Origin: an uncultured Clostridia bacterium
Lineage (GTDB): Bacteria; Bacillota; Clostridia; TANB77; CAG-508
DNA length: 14,408 nucleotides
Direction of reading: 5' to 3'
Assembly: GCA_948745425.1 (NCBI GenBank)
Contig: CAPZDM010000038.1
Span: 1 to 14,408 of the forward strand
Shown: piece after piece, positions 6,935 to 14,408 of the stretch
How positions within the stretch are numbered: position 1 is the first letter of the stretch
Layout: every line of letters starts with the position of its first letter
The notes under the pieces: generated by a model
What the model was told of the DNA's origin: nothing
Seen by the model: only the letters and a program-made list of their open reading frames with translations
Databases searched by the model: none
Position numbers and translations under genes: made by a program

Positions 6935-6983
6935 CAGTATATTATTAATTTTCTTGACATACAATAATTTTAATAATATACTG
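6935..6983. repeat. 14-bp perfect inverted repeat around the por promoter
   Basis: CAGTATATTATTAA (6935-6948) and its exact reverse complement TTAATAATATACTG (6970-6983) flank 21 bases that contain the TTGACA -35. The second arm contains the -10. The first arm gives a mirrored TATACT on the minus strand, with a poor TTGTAT 17 bases before it. It could be a regulator site or a symmetric divergent promoter. Confidence 0.8.
6954..6982 (+). promoter_or_regulatory. Promoter of the por operon
   Basis: A perfect TTGACA (6954-6959), a 17-base spacer and TATACT (6977-6982). The leader to the porC ATG would be about 35 bases and contains GGAGG (7006-7010). Together these suggest strong sigma-A-dependent expression. 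Confidence 0.85.
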
Positions 6984-7022
6984 TATCCGTAGATATTTAT
7001 TAAATGGAGGTAAGTTTTCTAT

Positions 7023-7601
7023 ATGAAAGATTTAATAGAAATTAGATGGCATGGTCGTGGTGGCCAAGGTGCAAAAACAGCCTCACTTTTACTTGCAGAT
7101 GCTGCATTTAATACTGGAAAGTACATACAGGGTTTCCCTGAATATGGTCCAGAGAGAATGGGTGCACCTATTACTGCTTATAATCGTATTAGTGTAAAAC
7201 CTATTACTATTCATAGTAATATTTATGAACCTGATTATGTTGTAGTAGTTGATGATTCTCTTCTTGAATCTGTTGATGTTACTTCTGGTTTAAAGGAGGA
7301 TGGAGCAATAGTTATTAATACTACAAAAAGTGATGATTATATAAAGAGTACTTTGAAAGGGTATAAAGGTGAAGTTTATACTATTGATGCTAGGGAAATT
7401 TCTTTGTCAACTCTTGGAAAATATTTTCCAAATACTCCTATGCTTGCAGCTATTGTACATGTTACAGGTATTATGAGTGATAAGGATTTTCTAAATGATA
7501 TGCAGGGTTCTTTTAAGCATAAATTTGCAAAAAAACCTGAGGTTATTGAAGGCAATATGAAGGCATTAGAATTGGCATTAGATAAAGTCAAGAAAATTTA
7601 G
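7023..7601 (+). CDS. porC: Pyruvate:ferredoxin oxidoreductase, gamma subunit
   Basis: A 192-residue protein of the gamma family of 2-oxoacid:ferredoxin oxidoreductases. The signature RWHGRGGQGAKTASLLLADA lies near the N-terminus, followed by IQGFPEYGPERMGAPITAYNRIS, both highly conserved in PorC/PorG. This subunit is part of the four-subunit enzyme that converts pyruvate and CoA to acetyl-CoA and CO2, reducing ferredoxin. It is first in an operon ordered gamma-delta-alpha-beta, as in Thermotoga and Pyrococcus enzymes. GGAGG lies 12 bases before the ATG, slightly far. Pyruvate is the most likely substrate from the whole gene set, but related enzymes use other 2-oxoacids. Confidence 0.92.
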   Translation: MKDLIEIRWHGRGGQGAKTASLLLADAAFNTGKYIQGFPEYGPERMGAPITAYNRISVKPITIHSNIYEPDYVVVVDDSLLESVDVTSGLKEDGAIVINTTKSDDYIKSTLKGYKGEVYTIDAREISLSTLGKYFPNTPMLAAIVHVTGIMSDKDFLNDMQGSFKHKFAKKPEVIEGNMKALELALDKVKKI

Positions 7602-7634
7602 AAAAAAATTTTTAAAATAAGAAGGTGATAAAAT

Positions 7635-7916
7635 ATGATAGATAAGAATACCTCTGCAAACGATTTAACTATTGGTGGAAATATTTATGAGGCAGGAAAT
7701 TCTATTAAGTTTAAGACTGGTGATTGGCGTTCTGTTGCTCCAAAGTATATACCAGAGAATTGTAAACAATGTGGACTTTGTTTCCCTGTTTGCCCTGATG
7801 ATGCTATTCCCGTAGGTAAAGACCAAAAAAGAGGTAACTTTAATTATGATTATTGTAAGGGCTGTGGGGTTTGCGCTAAGGTTTGTCCGTTTAAAGCAAT
7901 AATTATGGAAAATTGA
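7635..7916 (+). CDS. porD: Pyruvate:ferredoxin oxidoreductase, delta (ferredoxin-like) subunit
   Basis: A 93-residue iron-sulfur protein with two CxxCxxCxxxCP motifs: CKQCGLCFPVCP and CKGCGVCAKVCP. Each should complete one [4Fe-4S] cluster in the usual crossed pattern. In the four-subunit enzyme this subunit passes electrons from the beta subunit to external ferredoxin. The N-terminal 45 residues (ending DWRSVAPKYIPEN) are the typical delta extension before the first cluster. The ATG is preceded by AAGGTGA at a spacing of about 7. It starts 33 bases after porC and is followed by porA after 16 bases, so co-transcription is near certain. Confidence 0.94.
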   Translation: MIDKNTSANDLTIGGNIYEAGNSIKFKTGDWRSVAPKYIPENCKQCGLCFPVCPDDAIPVGKDQKRGNFNYDYCKGCGVCAKVCPFKAIIMEN

Positions 7917-7932
7917 ACAAGAAAGGAATGAT

Positions 7933-9132
7933 ATGAAAATGTCAATAAGAGAAAGATTAAGTGGAAATGAAGCTGCTTCTATTGCAATGAAACAAATTAA
8001 TCCTGATGTTGTTGCTGCATTTCCTATAACTCCTTCTACAGAGATACCACAGTATTTTTCAACTTTTGTTAGTAATGGTCAAGTTGATACCGAATTTATA
8101 GCAGTTGAGAGTGAACATAGTGCTATGAGTGCTTGTATAGGTGCTGAGTCAGCAGGTGCAAGAGCTATGACTGCTACTTCTGCAAATGGTTTATCTCTAA
8201 TGTGGGAAATGATATATATTGCATCAAGCTTAAGATTACCTATTGTTATGTCTTTGGTAAATCGTGCTGTTTCTGGTCCATTAAATATACATAATGACCA
8301 TTCTGATGCAATGGGTGTAAGAGATGCTGGTTGGATTATGCTCTTTTCTGAGAATAATCAGGAGGCATATGATAATTTGCTTATGGCTCATAGAATAGCT
8401 GAGCATAAAGATGTTTTATTGCCTTTAATGGTGTGCCAAGATGGTTTTATAACATCACATTCTATTGAAAATATAGAATTATTAGAGGATGATCTTGCAA
8501 AAAAATTCGTAGGTAGTTATAATCCAGATCATTATTTATTAAATAAAAAAGAGCCTATAGCCGTTGGTCCTTTAGATTTACAGGCTTATTTGTTTGAACA
8601 TAAATATCAACAGGCAGAGGCAATGAGAAATGCTAAAAAAGTTATTTTAGAGGTTTCTAAAGATTTCGAAAAATTAACTGGTAGAAAATATTCTTTCTTT
8701 GAAGAATATAAAATGGAAGATGCTGAGTTAGTTGTAGTTTGTATGAATTCAACAGCAGGTACTACAAAAGCTGTAGTAGATGATTTAAGAAGTAAAGGTG
8801 TTAAAGCTGGTTTATTAAAAGTTCGTGTGTTTAGACCTTTCCCTGCTTACGAAATTGCAAATGCACTTTCAAATGCTAAGGCTATAGCAGTACTAGATAA
8901 GGCTGATTCTCTAAATGGTGCTGGTGGAGCATTATTTGAGGATGTAGTTTCTGGAATGTATGTAAATAATAAAACTGTTCCAACTGTTAATTATGTTTAT
9001 GGTATTGGTGGTAGGGATACTACTACTAAAGATATTGAAAGCGTTTATAATGATCTTGAAAAAATTGCTGGTACTGGTAATATAGATAATCCTTATAGAT
9101 ATTTAGGTGTAAGAATAATTAATAATGAATAA
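7933..9132 (+). CDS. porA: Pyruvate:ferredoxin oxidoreductase, alpha subunit
   Basis: A 399-residue alpha subunit. The N-terminal half is the pyrimidine-binding domain of the thiamine diphosphate site: GNEAASIAMKQINPDVVAAF, then PITPSTEIPQYFS, EFIAVESEHSAMSACIGAES and RAMTATSANGLSLMWEM are all family hallmarks. The conserved Glu of VESEH should contact the cofactor ring. The C-terminal half (from about residue 265, LVVVCMNSTAGTTK) is the transketolase C-like domain that helps build the CoA site. The ATG at 7933 is 5 bases after GAAAGGA; a second ATG at 7939 is 11 bases after it and equally possible. It works as a heteromer with the beta subunit, whose gene follows. Confidence 0.95.
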   Translation: MKMSIRERLSGNEAASIAMKQINPDVVAAFPITPSTEIPQYFSTFVSNGQVDTEFIAVESEHSAMSACIGAESAGARAMTATSANGLSLMWEMIYIASSLRLPIVMSLVNRAVSGPLNIHNDHSDAMGVRDAGWIMLFSENNQEAYDNLLMAHRIAEHKDVLLPLMVCQDGFITSHSIENIELLEDDLAKKFVGSYNPDHYLLNKKEPIAVGPLDLQAYLFEHKYQQAEAMRNAKKVILEVSKDFEKLTGRKYSFFEEYKMEDAELVVVCMNSTAGTTKAVVDDLRSKGVKAGLLKVRVFRPFPAYEIANALSNAKAIAVLDKADSLNGAGGALFEDVVSGMYVNNKTVPTVNYVYGIGGRDTTTKDIESVYNDLEKIAGTGNIDNPYRYLGVRIINNE

Positions 9133-9238
9133 TAAATAGTGAATAATGAGGAGAGGAGTGTCCCTTTTTCCGAAAAAATGGAAAAGAGAACCGTCCCCTT
9201 TTCCGAAAAATCCGAGAAATGAGAAAGGAGAATTTAAA
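9133..9238 (+). repeat. Repeat-containing spacer between porA and porB
   Basis: Two 18-base direct repeats, GTCCCTTTTTCCGAAAAA (9160-9177) and GTCCCCTTTTCCGAAAAA (9193-9210), differ at one base and are 33 bases apart. TTTTTCC and GGAAAA can also pair. The spacer is 106 bases, against 33 and 16 for the other por gaps, and richer in G and C. It looks like a small inserted repeat that left the operon intact. Confidence 0.7.
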
Positions 9239-10189
9239 ATGGCATATAATTTAAAAGAAATAATTGCTGATAAACCATCACGTTTTAAGTCTGGTCATAG
9301 AATGTGTGCTGGTTGTGGTGCACCTATTGTTGCAAGAATGGTCTTACGAGCATTAAAGAATGAAGATCATGCTGTGATTGCTAATGCAACTGGTTGTATG
9401 GAGGTTTCAACTTTTATATATCCATACACTGCTTGGTCAGATTCTTATATACATACTGCGTTTGAGTGTACTGCTGCAACTTTGAGTGGTGCAGAGGCTG
9501 CTTATCGCTCTATGAAAAGACAGGGAAAGCTTCCTGAAGATGTAGATACAAAGTTTATTGCATTTGGTGGAGATGGTGGGACTTATGATATTGGTCTGCA
9601 AAGTTTATCTGGAGCAATGGAAAGAGGTCATGATATGGTTTATGTATGTTATGATAATGGAGCATACATGAATACAGGTATTCAACGTTCTTCTGCTACT
9701 CCTCGTTTTGCTGATACAACAACAACTCCTGCAGGTACTGTTGTTCCTGGAAAAATGCAAACTAGAAAAGATTTAACAGAGATTATGGTTGGTCATCATA
9801 TACCTTATGTTGCTCAGACTGTTCCTATAAACAATTTTAAAGATTTATATGAGAAATCAGAAAAGGCAATTTATACAGAAGGTCCTGCTTTTTTAAATGT
9901 TCTTGCTCCATGTCCTAGAGGATGGGGATATCCAACAGATGATTTGCTTAAAATGAATAAATTAGCTGTGGATACATGTTATTGGCCTTTGTATGAAGTT
10001 ATAGATGGTAAGTATAAAATTAATTATAAACCAGCTAAAAAATTGCCTGTTGAGGAGTTTTTAAAGCCACAAAGAAGATTTAAGCATATGTTTAAACCTG
10101 GAAATGAATGGATGATTGAGGCTTTCCAAAAAGAAGTGGATGAAAGATGGGAAGAGCTTTTAAAACTTGAGGAAATAACAAATCGCTAG
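9239..10189 (+). CDS. porB: Pyruvate:ferredoxin oxidoreductase, beta subunit
   Basis: A 316-residue beta subunit that binds thiamine diphosphate and the proximal [4Fe-4S] cluster. The probable cluster ligands are Cys23 and Cys26 in MCAGCGAP, Cys53 in ATGCMEVSTF and Cys225 in LAPCPRGWGYP. The cofactor diphosphate/Mg motif starts at GDG 111-113 and ends in the DNGAYMNTG segment about 28 residues on. The frame is open back to 9146, but that part would translate the inserted repeat. The ATG at 9239 (MAYNLKEII) has AAAGGAG at a spacing of 8 and matches the family N-terminus. It is the last gene of the operon, followed by a strong terminator. Confidence 0.95.
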   Translation: MAYNLKEIIADKPSRFKSGHRMCAGCGAPIVARMVLRALKNEDHAVIANATGCMEVSTFIYPYTAWSDSYIHTAFECTAATLSGAEAAYRSMKRQGKLPEDVDTKFIAFGGDGGTYDIGLQSLSGAMERGHDMVYVCYDNGAYMNTGIQRSSATPRFADTTTTPAGTVVPGKMQTRKDLTEIMVGHHIPYVAQTVPINNFKDLYEKSEKAIYTEGPAFLNVLAPCPRGWGYPTDDLLKMNKLAVDTCYWPLYEVIDGKYKINYKPAKKLPVEEFLKPQRRFKHMFKPGNEWMIEAFQKEVDERWEELLKLEEITNR

Positions 10190-10198
10190 AAGTTTTTT

Positions 10199-10256
10199 AA
10201 ATCCATTACGAGTTTTGCTATTTATATAGCATTTTCTCGTAATGGATTTTTGGTTT
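10199..10256 (+). terminator. Strong intrinsic terminator of the por operon
   Basis: A perfect 14-bp stem AAATCCATTACGAG / CTCGTAATGGATTT (10199-10212 and 10236-10249) carries an inner 6-bp hairpin TGCTAT / ATAGCA. A T-rich tail follows on the plus strand. The minus strand reads into A's, so it acts in one direction and separates por from the convergent PLD gene ending at 10272. Confidence 0.9.
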
Positions 10257-10271
10257 TATAACTTTAAGAAA

Positions 10272-12803
10272 TTATAAAATAAATGTATTATATTCTGGTT
10301 TATCTTCATTTCCAGATTTTCTTTTTATTTGCTTTTTATAATTTTTTTGTACTAAGTTTATATCATAAATAAGATAATGTGTAGGATCTGCATTTTGTGC
10401 ATAATCGCTTTTTAAATTTTCTATTTTGATAACTATCCTATTTAATAATTTATTATAATGATTATAATGATTTAAAATCTCATATATAATATTTTTATTA
10501 ATGTTCATGTATTTTTTTATATCATGTGTAGAACTATTTATGAATAAAATTTCATTTTCTATTCTAATTTCTATACTATCTCCATATTCTTTGATTAACA
10601 ATTTTTTTAATTGTTCTTGGGTTTTATATAAAAATAACCCTTCAATATAATTTTCAGCATAACAATAATCTATACAGCCTTCTTGTGAATTAATATTATA
10701 TACAGCATTAGGAAGATATTTTTTATATGAATCCCTCAAATTATATTTTTCATCAATTATTTTTAATAGTTTCTTATTTTCCTCTTCTACTCTATAATTT
10801 CTTTCTTTCATGGAGTAATTTGTCATATGATTTTTTAAAATATATATTAACACTAATATTATTGTTGAATCTTTATCTTCTTCTTCTCTATTATCTTTTT
10901 CAAGTAATCGCTTTAATAATTCTATGGATATTTCTATAATATATTCATTGCTAAATATGTCTTCAATTTTTTCTTTATATTTAAATTCATTTATTATATC
11001 GAATATTACACCTATGCTGTTTTTATAATGCTCATAATCAACTACTTCTGCATATTCTTTATTTAGCATACTTTTTATTCTACTTTTAATAAATCTTCCA
11101 AATCTCTTTTCAGCAGAGGTAGGTGCTCTGGGCTTCTTTTTTTCTTGGTTATCATTTTGTGTTTCAGTATATTGATTAGATATTTCTTGTCTATTCTTTT
11201 TTAACTCTGTAAAGAACCTTTTGGCAAATACTTTTGATTTTATATATGCATTTGTAAAATCTCTGCTTTTTCTTATATATTCATCTGGAATATCTTTATC
11301 AATTATAAAATTTTCGTCAAGCTCGTCTTCGTCTAAATCTTCCTGTGTATCATCATTTCTATATGATGTTAATGTTTTTAATTTTATTTGTTCGGAATAC
11401 TCATCTTTTGTTAATGCTATAGTTTTAACAATTAATTCCATATATTTACGATATTTTTCCATATCTCCATTAATATTGATATCATTAAATGTTATTTCTT
11501 TATTTACATTTCTAAAGTTATTTATTGTGTCTATATCAATAAACCAACATCTTATAATCTCTTTATTCCCATTGAACTCAAATGTCAAATCGAATATATT
11601 ATTTAATTGTTGCATTATGCTCTCTGGTATTCTGACAAATAAATCTTTCTCACTATATTCGTATTCAAATTCTAGATTACCTAGCATTATTCTAAGTTCT
11701 TCTTTTTTGTCTTTATACTTAAAATGTAATTCAATATTGTCTTTTCCTATTCCATATTTAAAAGTGTAATTTGTTGTAGGTTTTGAGTTATATTCTAGTA
11801 TATTACATGTTAATTTGTTAGTATAATCTAATTTAAAATTATCAAAAAAGTAGTTAAATTCTTGTTTGTTTCCAGTCTCTAAAATATTACATTCAATATT
11901 TCCTCCAGTTTTATATGTTTTAGATAAGGCACTTAATGTACAATTAGAGCTTCCATATAAAATATATGATTTATTTAATGTGTTAAATCTAAACACTTTA
12001 CCATGATAAAAGTTCTTTTTGTTATTATTTAATAATACATAATATGGTTTTATATGTTTTTCATTTACTATTTTATTTTGTTCGTTATATTTAACTGGAA
12101 ATGTACTTTTCTCATTTTGAATATAAAGATTAATGTCATTACAATTAAATTCCCTTTTTAACTCTTTGTATGCAAGTAATTCATTATCGTAGTATGGAAC
12201 TGCAATATCTATTGTTTCAACTTTTTCTTGAATTATATTTGTCAAGTGCTCTATTACAGAAATGTCTAAGTTTTGAATAAATTTTATATCATTGTTATCG
12301 TTTTGCTTTCTCACATATGTGAATTCTTTTATCGAATTAAATATGTCTTCATCTTTATAATAAGCCATTTCATTTAGTTTAATAAAAAATTGAATTGCAC
12401 TATTTATTAAATTTAAATTCTCTTGATTTTCTTTATTATATTCAAATATGTTGTATATTTCATTATTTAATGTATATCCTGATATTTTTATATTTGCACT
12501 ACTAACTATTAATTTTGCCTTTTCTTCTCCCAATAATAAGATAACTTTGGGATGAAATGCTGAATTTATTGTTATAGGATTAGCTATATATTTTCTATTT
12601 AGGTTATTATCTTTACTTTCATGAATAGATTTATCCAGTTCATTTGAATCAATGAATATTTCTACTTTTCTTATTTGATTGTCATATAAAGTATTTAAGA
12701 TACATCTTTCAAAGTAATTTATTTCAAAGTTAAAAGTAGTTAATAGTGCTATACTATATCCCTTGCTTTTTTCTATTTCATCAGTTATCTTTCTATCAAA
12801 CAT
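10272..12803 (-). CDS. Large protein with two phospholipase D-like HxK motifs
   Basis: An 843-residue cytoplasmic protein; no signal peptide or membrane segment is seen. The N-terminal third looks like a PLD-fold pair. Motif 1 is FHPK (His84, Lys86) with SSAN (101-104) and Glu115. Motif 2 is YHGK (His267, Lys269) with GSSN (284-287) and Glu304. The Asp of the classical HxKxxxxD motif is replaced in both (Leu91, Asn274), as in many PLD nucleases, while His, Lys and Asn are kept. A beta-rich stretch follows (about 340-430), then an acidic linker (DLDEDELDEN, 489-498), a basic segment (KKKPRAPTSAEKRFGRF, 555-571) and a long helical C-terminus of unknown family. PLD-fold proteins act as nucleases or phospholipases; a nuclease is my guess. 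The ATG at 12803 follows GGAGG (12813-12817) at a spacing of 9. It is the second gene of a two-gene operon. Confidence 0.72.
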   Translation of the reverse strand: MFDRKITDEIEKSKGYSIALLTTFNFEINYFERCILNTLYDNQIRKVEIFIDSNELDKSIHESKDNNLNRKYIANPITINSAFHPKVILLLGEEKAKLIVSSANIKISGYTLNNEIYNIFEYNKENQENLNLINSAIQFFIKLNEMAYYKDEDIFNSIKEFTYVRKQNDNNDIKFIQNLDISVIEHLTNIIQEKVETIDIAVPYYDNELLAYKELKREFNCNDINLYIQNEKSTFPVKYNEQNKIVNEKHIKPYYVLLNNNKKNFYHGKVFRFNTLNKSYILYGSSNCTLSALSKTYKTGGNIECNILETGNKQEFNYFFDNFKLDYTNKLTCNILEYNSKPTTNYTFKYGIGKDNIELHFKYKDKKEELRIMLGNLEFEYEYSEKDLFVRIPESIMQQLNNIFDLTFEFNGNKEIIRCWFIDIDTINNFRNVNKEITFNDININGDMEKYRKYMELIVKTIALTKDEYSEQIKLKTLTSYRNDDTQEDLDEDELDENFIIDKDIPDEYIRKSRDFTNAYIKSKVFAKRFFTELKKNRQEISNQYTETQNDNQEKKKPRAPTSAEKRFGRFIKSRIKSMLNKEYAEVVDYEHYKNSIGVIFDIINEFKYKEKIEDIFSNEYIIEISIELLKRLLEKDNREEEDKDSTIILVLIYILKNHMTNYSMKERNYRVEEENKKLLKIIDEKYNLRDSYKKYLPNAVYNINSQEGCIDYCYAENYIEGLFLYKTQEQLKKLLIKEYGDSIEIRIENEILFINSSTHDIKKYMNINKNIIYEILNHYNHYNKLLNRIVIKIENLKSDYAQNADPTHYLIYDINLVQKNYKKQIKRKSGNEDKPEYNTFIL

Positions 12804-12807
12804 ATTA

Positions 12808-14271
12808 TTAAACCTCCAAAATATCAAGGTCTCTCATAACATTGGTTAATTGAACCATTCTAATCCCCTGAAACTCTAGTTCAAAGTATTCCTTTCTTAT
12901 ATATTTATCATCTATTTTTTCAATATAATAACCATCTCTTCCTTGTATCATTTTTTCAAATGCAGTGTTTAGATGTTGCTCTAATAAATAATTATACATT
13001 ACATACTTAATAAAGTCTGCAATAGAACTTTCTTTATAATCATTTACAAGATTGAAAAAACTATTTAATGATATTGAATTACTTTCTAATCCATAGTTAA
13101 AGTAGTTTGTATTTTCTTTTGAGAAGTCCTCTCTATCTGCAAATCTGTTATATACAGATAATATAATTCCTATTCCGTTTTCAATATTGCTTTCATGACT
13201 TGTTTTATGACTTCTTGCATCTATGACCATTGACTCTCTTTCTTCAAAACTATAATTACATGATTTTAATAATGATGATAGTTTGTCTTCTAAATTAAAT
13301 CGGAATATAGACTCTTCAAAACAGTCCTTAATCCATAAATCATATGTTTTCTCAACATTTAAACATTCCAGCATAAACTTCCATATGATTTCTAATCCTG
13401 TTGTAAAATATTGTCTTCCAATTACAATTTCCCAACTATTGGCTATTTCTTTTAGCTCTTTTGGATATTGTTTTCTGAATTGACCTTTTGGAGAATAATA
13501 GTCATAAAGAATTTTTCTAAATTCTGCTGAATTTATGTTTTTAATATCTTCATTTTCAAAAATGAATTTTAAATAATTGTGACATTGAAGTAGTTTTCTT
13601 GTCCTATTTCTGTTAAATAGGATATCTCTTAATATGTTCTTAACTTCGTCAAATCCAACTAGATTAATATTTATTATATTTCCTAAATCAACTAATACAT
13701 CTCTTGGAATATTACTAGTCTCAAATCTATATTTTTGATAATATACAGTTTTATTTATAACATTATTAAATGCTTTTGCTAATTTTTCTCCTATTAGAGT
13801 TATACGTGGATATTTGTGTTTTTTGTGCGTTTCAGTATCTTCATCTGTAATTAGTCCCATTGTATATAGACCTGCTAAATAATACACCATATTACTTAAT
13901 GTTGTTTTAAGATAATTTTCATCATAATTATATTTTTCTTGATTTGCAGTGGTTCTCTTTTTGGTATTATCTGCTCCTGCAAATCCATTTGTTTTATCTG
14001 TTTCATTTATATTTGATGCTAATGCAAAAAAATAGTTATGTTTCTTTATATATTTATATACATTATTTGCATTCCTATTTTTAGGTTTGCAATTTTTATA
14101 AAAATCATAAAATCCCCATATCATAAAAGCCCAATAGAATGGTCGAGGTGTGACTGTATTAACAATTGGACATATTTCAGCTGATATCGTTGTTGCTACC
14201 CCTTCTATCCCTAAACTATTTCTTGTTGTCAATTTTCTTGATATATTATTTAATCTTGGTCCTTTAGCCAT
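12808..14271 (-). CDS. Unknown protein with a possible winged-helix region, partner of the PLD-like protein
   Basis: A 487-residue soluble protein of a family I do not recognise. The N-terminus (AKGPRLNNISRKLTTRNSLG, then IEGVATTISAEICPIVNTVT) looks conserved in style but matches nothing I can name. Residues about 118-168 (LKTTLSNMVYYLAGLYTMGL, then ITLIGEKLAKAF) have the look of a winged helix: helix, a GLI-type turn, a Lys-rich wing and LT.GE.LA. From about 190 the protein is mainly helical. Near the C-terminus LLEQHLNTAFEKMIQGRDGYYIE (429-451) is a distinctive charged-aromatic segment. There are few cysteines and no ATPase motif. The ATG at 14271 is chosen over a TTG at 14283 because GGAGG (14277-14281) lies 5 bases before it. 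The stop is 4 bases from the start of the PLD gene, so equal expression and a physical partnership are likely. Confidence 0.68.
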   Translation of the reverse strand: MAKGPRLNNISRKLTTRNSLGIEGVATTISAEICPIVNTVTPRPFYWAFMIWGFYDFYKNCKPKNRNANNVYKYIKKHNYFFALASNINETDKTNGFAGADNTKKRTTANQEKYNYDENYLKTTLSNMVYYLAGLYTMGLITDEDTETHKKHKYPRITLIGEKLAKAFNNVINKTVYYQKYRFETSNIPRDVLVDLGNIININLVGFDEVKNILRDILFNRNRTRKLLQCHNYLKFIFENEDIKNINSAEFRKILYDYYSPKGQFRKQYPKELKEIANSWEIVIGRQYFTTGLEIIWKFMLECLNVEKTYDLWIKDCFEESIFRFNLEDKLSSLLKSCNYSFEERESMVIDARSHKTSHESNIENGIGIILSVYNRFADREDFSKENTNYFNYGLESNSISLNSFFNLVNDYKESSIADFIKYVMYNYLLEQHLNTAFEKMIQGRDGYYIEKIDDKYIRKEYFELEFQGIRMVQLTNVMRDLDILEV

Positions 14272-14298
14272 AACATCCTCCAAAACTTATTTTGTCGC

Positions 14299-14327
14299 AT
14301 TATATCACTAATTGGCAATAAATGCAA
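14299..14327 (-). promoter_or_regulatory. Promoter of the PLD-like two-gene operon
   Basis: On the minus strand TTGCAT (14322-14327) is separated by 17 bases from a perfect TATAAT (14299-14304). The predicted start is about 20 bases before the GGAGG of the first gene, a short leader with no room for a regulatory RNA. Confidence 0.8.
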
Positions 14328-14340
14328 TATTATAAGTTTT

Positions 14341-14392
14341 TTAAGTTTCGGTATTTTTAGGAAAATAAAAAAATAACCGAAAAAATACTTAA
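14341..14392. repeat. Quasi-palindrome just upstream of the PLD operon promoter
   Basis: TTAAGT (14341-14346) and CGGTATTTTT (from 14349) pair imperfectly with AAAAATAACCG (to 14379) and ACTTAA (14387-14392). It starts 14 bases upstream of the -35 box. It could be an operator or a terminator of a gene beyond the right edge. Confidence 0.5.
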
Positions 14393-14408
14393 AATAATTA
14401 ATAAAAAT

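Noticed and set aside
6949..6969. Invertible promoter flanked by 14-bp inverted repeats
   Set aside because: The spacer is only 21 bases, too short for usual site-specific inversion. The -10 box lies inside one arm, so inversion would not cleanly turn the promoter, and no recombinase gene is near.
9146..9238. Extended N-terminus of PorB from the ATG at 9146
   Set aside because: The 31 extra residues come from the inserted repeat, are Pro/Lys-rich and unlike the family. The ATG at 9239 has a better-placed ribosome binding site.
11221..11769. 182-codon plus-strand open frame, hydrophobic and Ser-rich
   Set aside because: It lies wholly antisense to the PLD-like gene. Its Ser/Leu/Ile-rich composition is what AT-rich coding DNA gives when read backwards, and there is no ribosome binding site.

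Overview
The window is about 14.4 kb of very AT-rich DNA. It carries a pyruvate:ferredoxin oxidoreductase, a MinD/MinE/RodA cluster, a DusB-type tRNA enzyme and a LolA/GerS-like anchored protein, with GGAGG-type ribosome binding sites throughout. This points to an anaerobic, low-GC, single-membrane bacterium of the Clostridia. That assignment is inferred from gene content and base composition; there is no rRNA to anchor it.

Layout. At the left edge (1-359, minus) is the N-terminal half of a membrane-anchored protein whose frame runs through a perfect (CA)15 dinucleotide tract, a likely phase-variation site. Positions 360-905 have no protein gene. They hold a minus-strand promoter/terminator pair that could define a small RNA, and the structured leader of a plus-strand HD-GYP phosphodiesterase gene (906-1844). 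Next, on the minus strand, is a mazF/ndoA-type toxin gene broken by a one-base frameshift (1879-2227), preceded by a cluster of palindromic and tandem repeats. A minus-strand block follows: minD (5958-6752), minE (5375-5833), rodA (4240-5349), dusB (3193-4182, then a terminator) and a LolA/GerS-like gene (2473-3093). minD has a well-formed promoter and no minC beside it. Divergent from minD is the four-gene operon porC-porD-porA-porB (7023-10189), which has a strong promoter and ends in a strong terminator.

The right part (10272-14271, minus) is a compact two-gene operon with its own promoter. The first gene encodes a 487-residue protein of a family I do not recognise, with a possible winged-helix segment. 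The second encodes an 843-residue protein with two phospholipase D-like H-x-K / (G/S)-S-x-N motifs followed by about 500 uncharacterised residues. The genes are 4 bases apart and the second gene's ribosome binding site lies inside the end of the first. This is the best candidate for an undescribed, possibly anti-phage, system.

How the genes work together. MinD and MinE position the division site and RodA builds the cell wall. PorCDAB converts pyruvate and CoA to acetyl-CoA with reduction of ferredoxin. The HD-GYP protein probably degrades cyclic di-GMP. The phase-variable protein, the broken toxin, the dispersed repeats and the PLD operon are accessory material between these housekeeping blocks.
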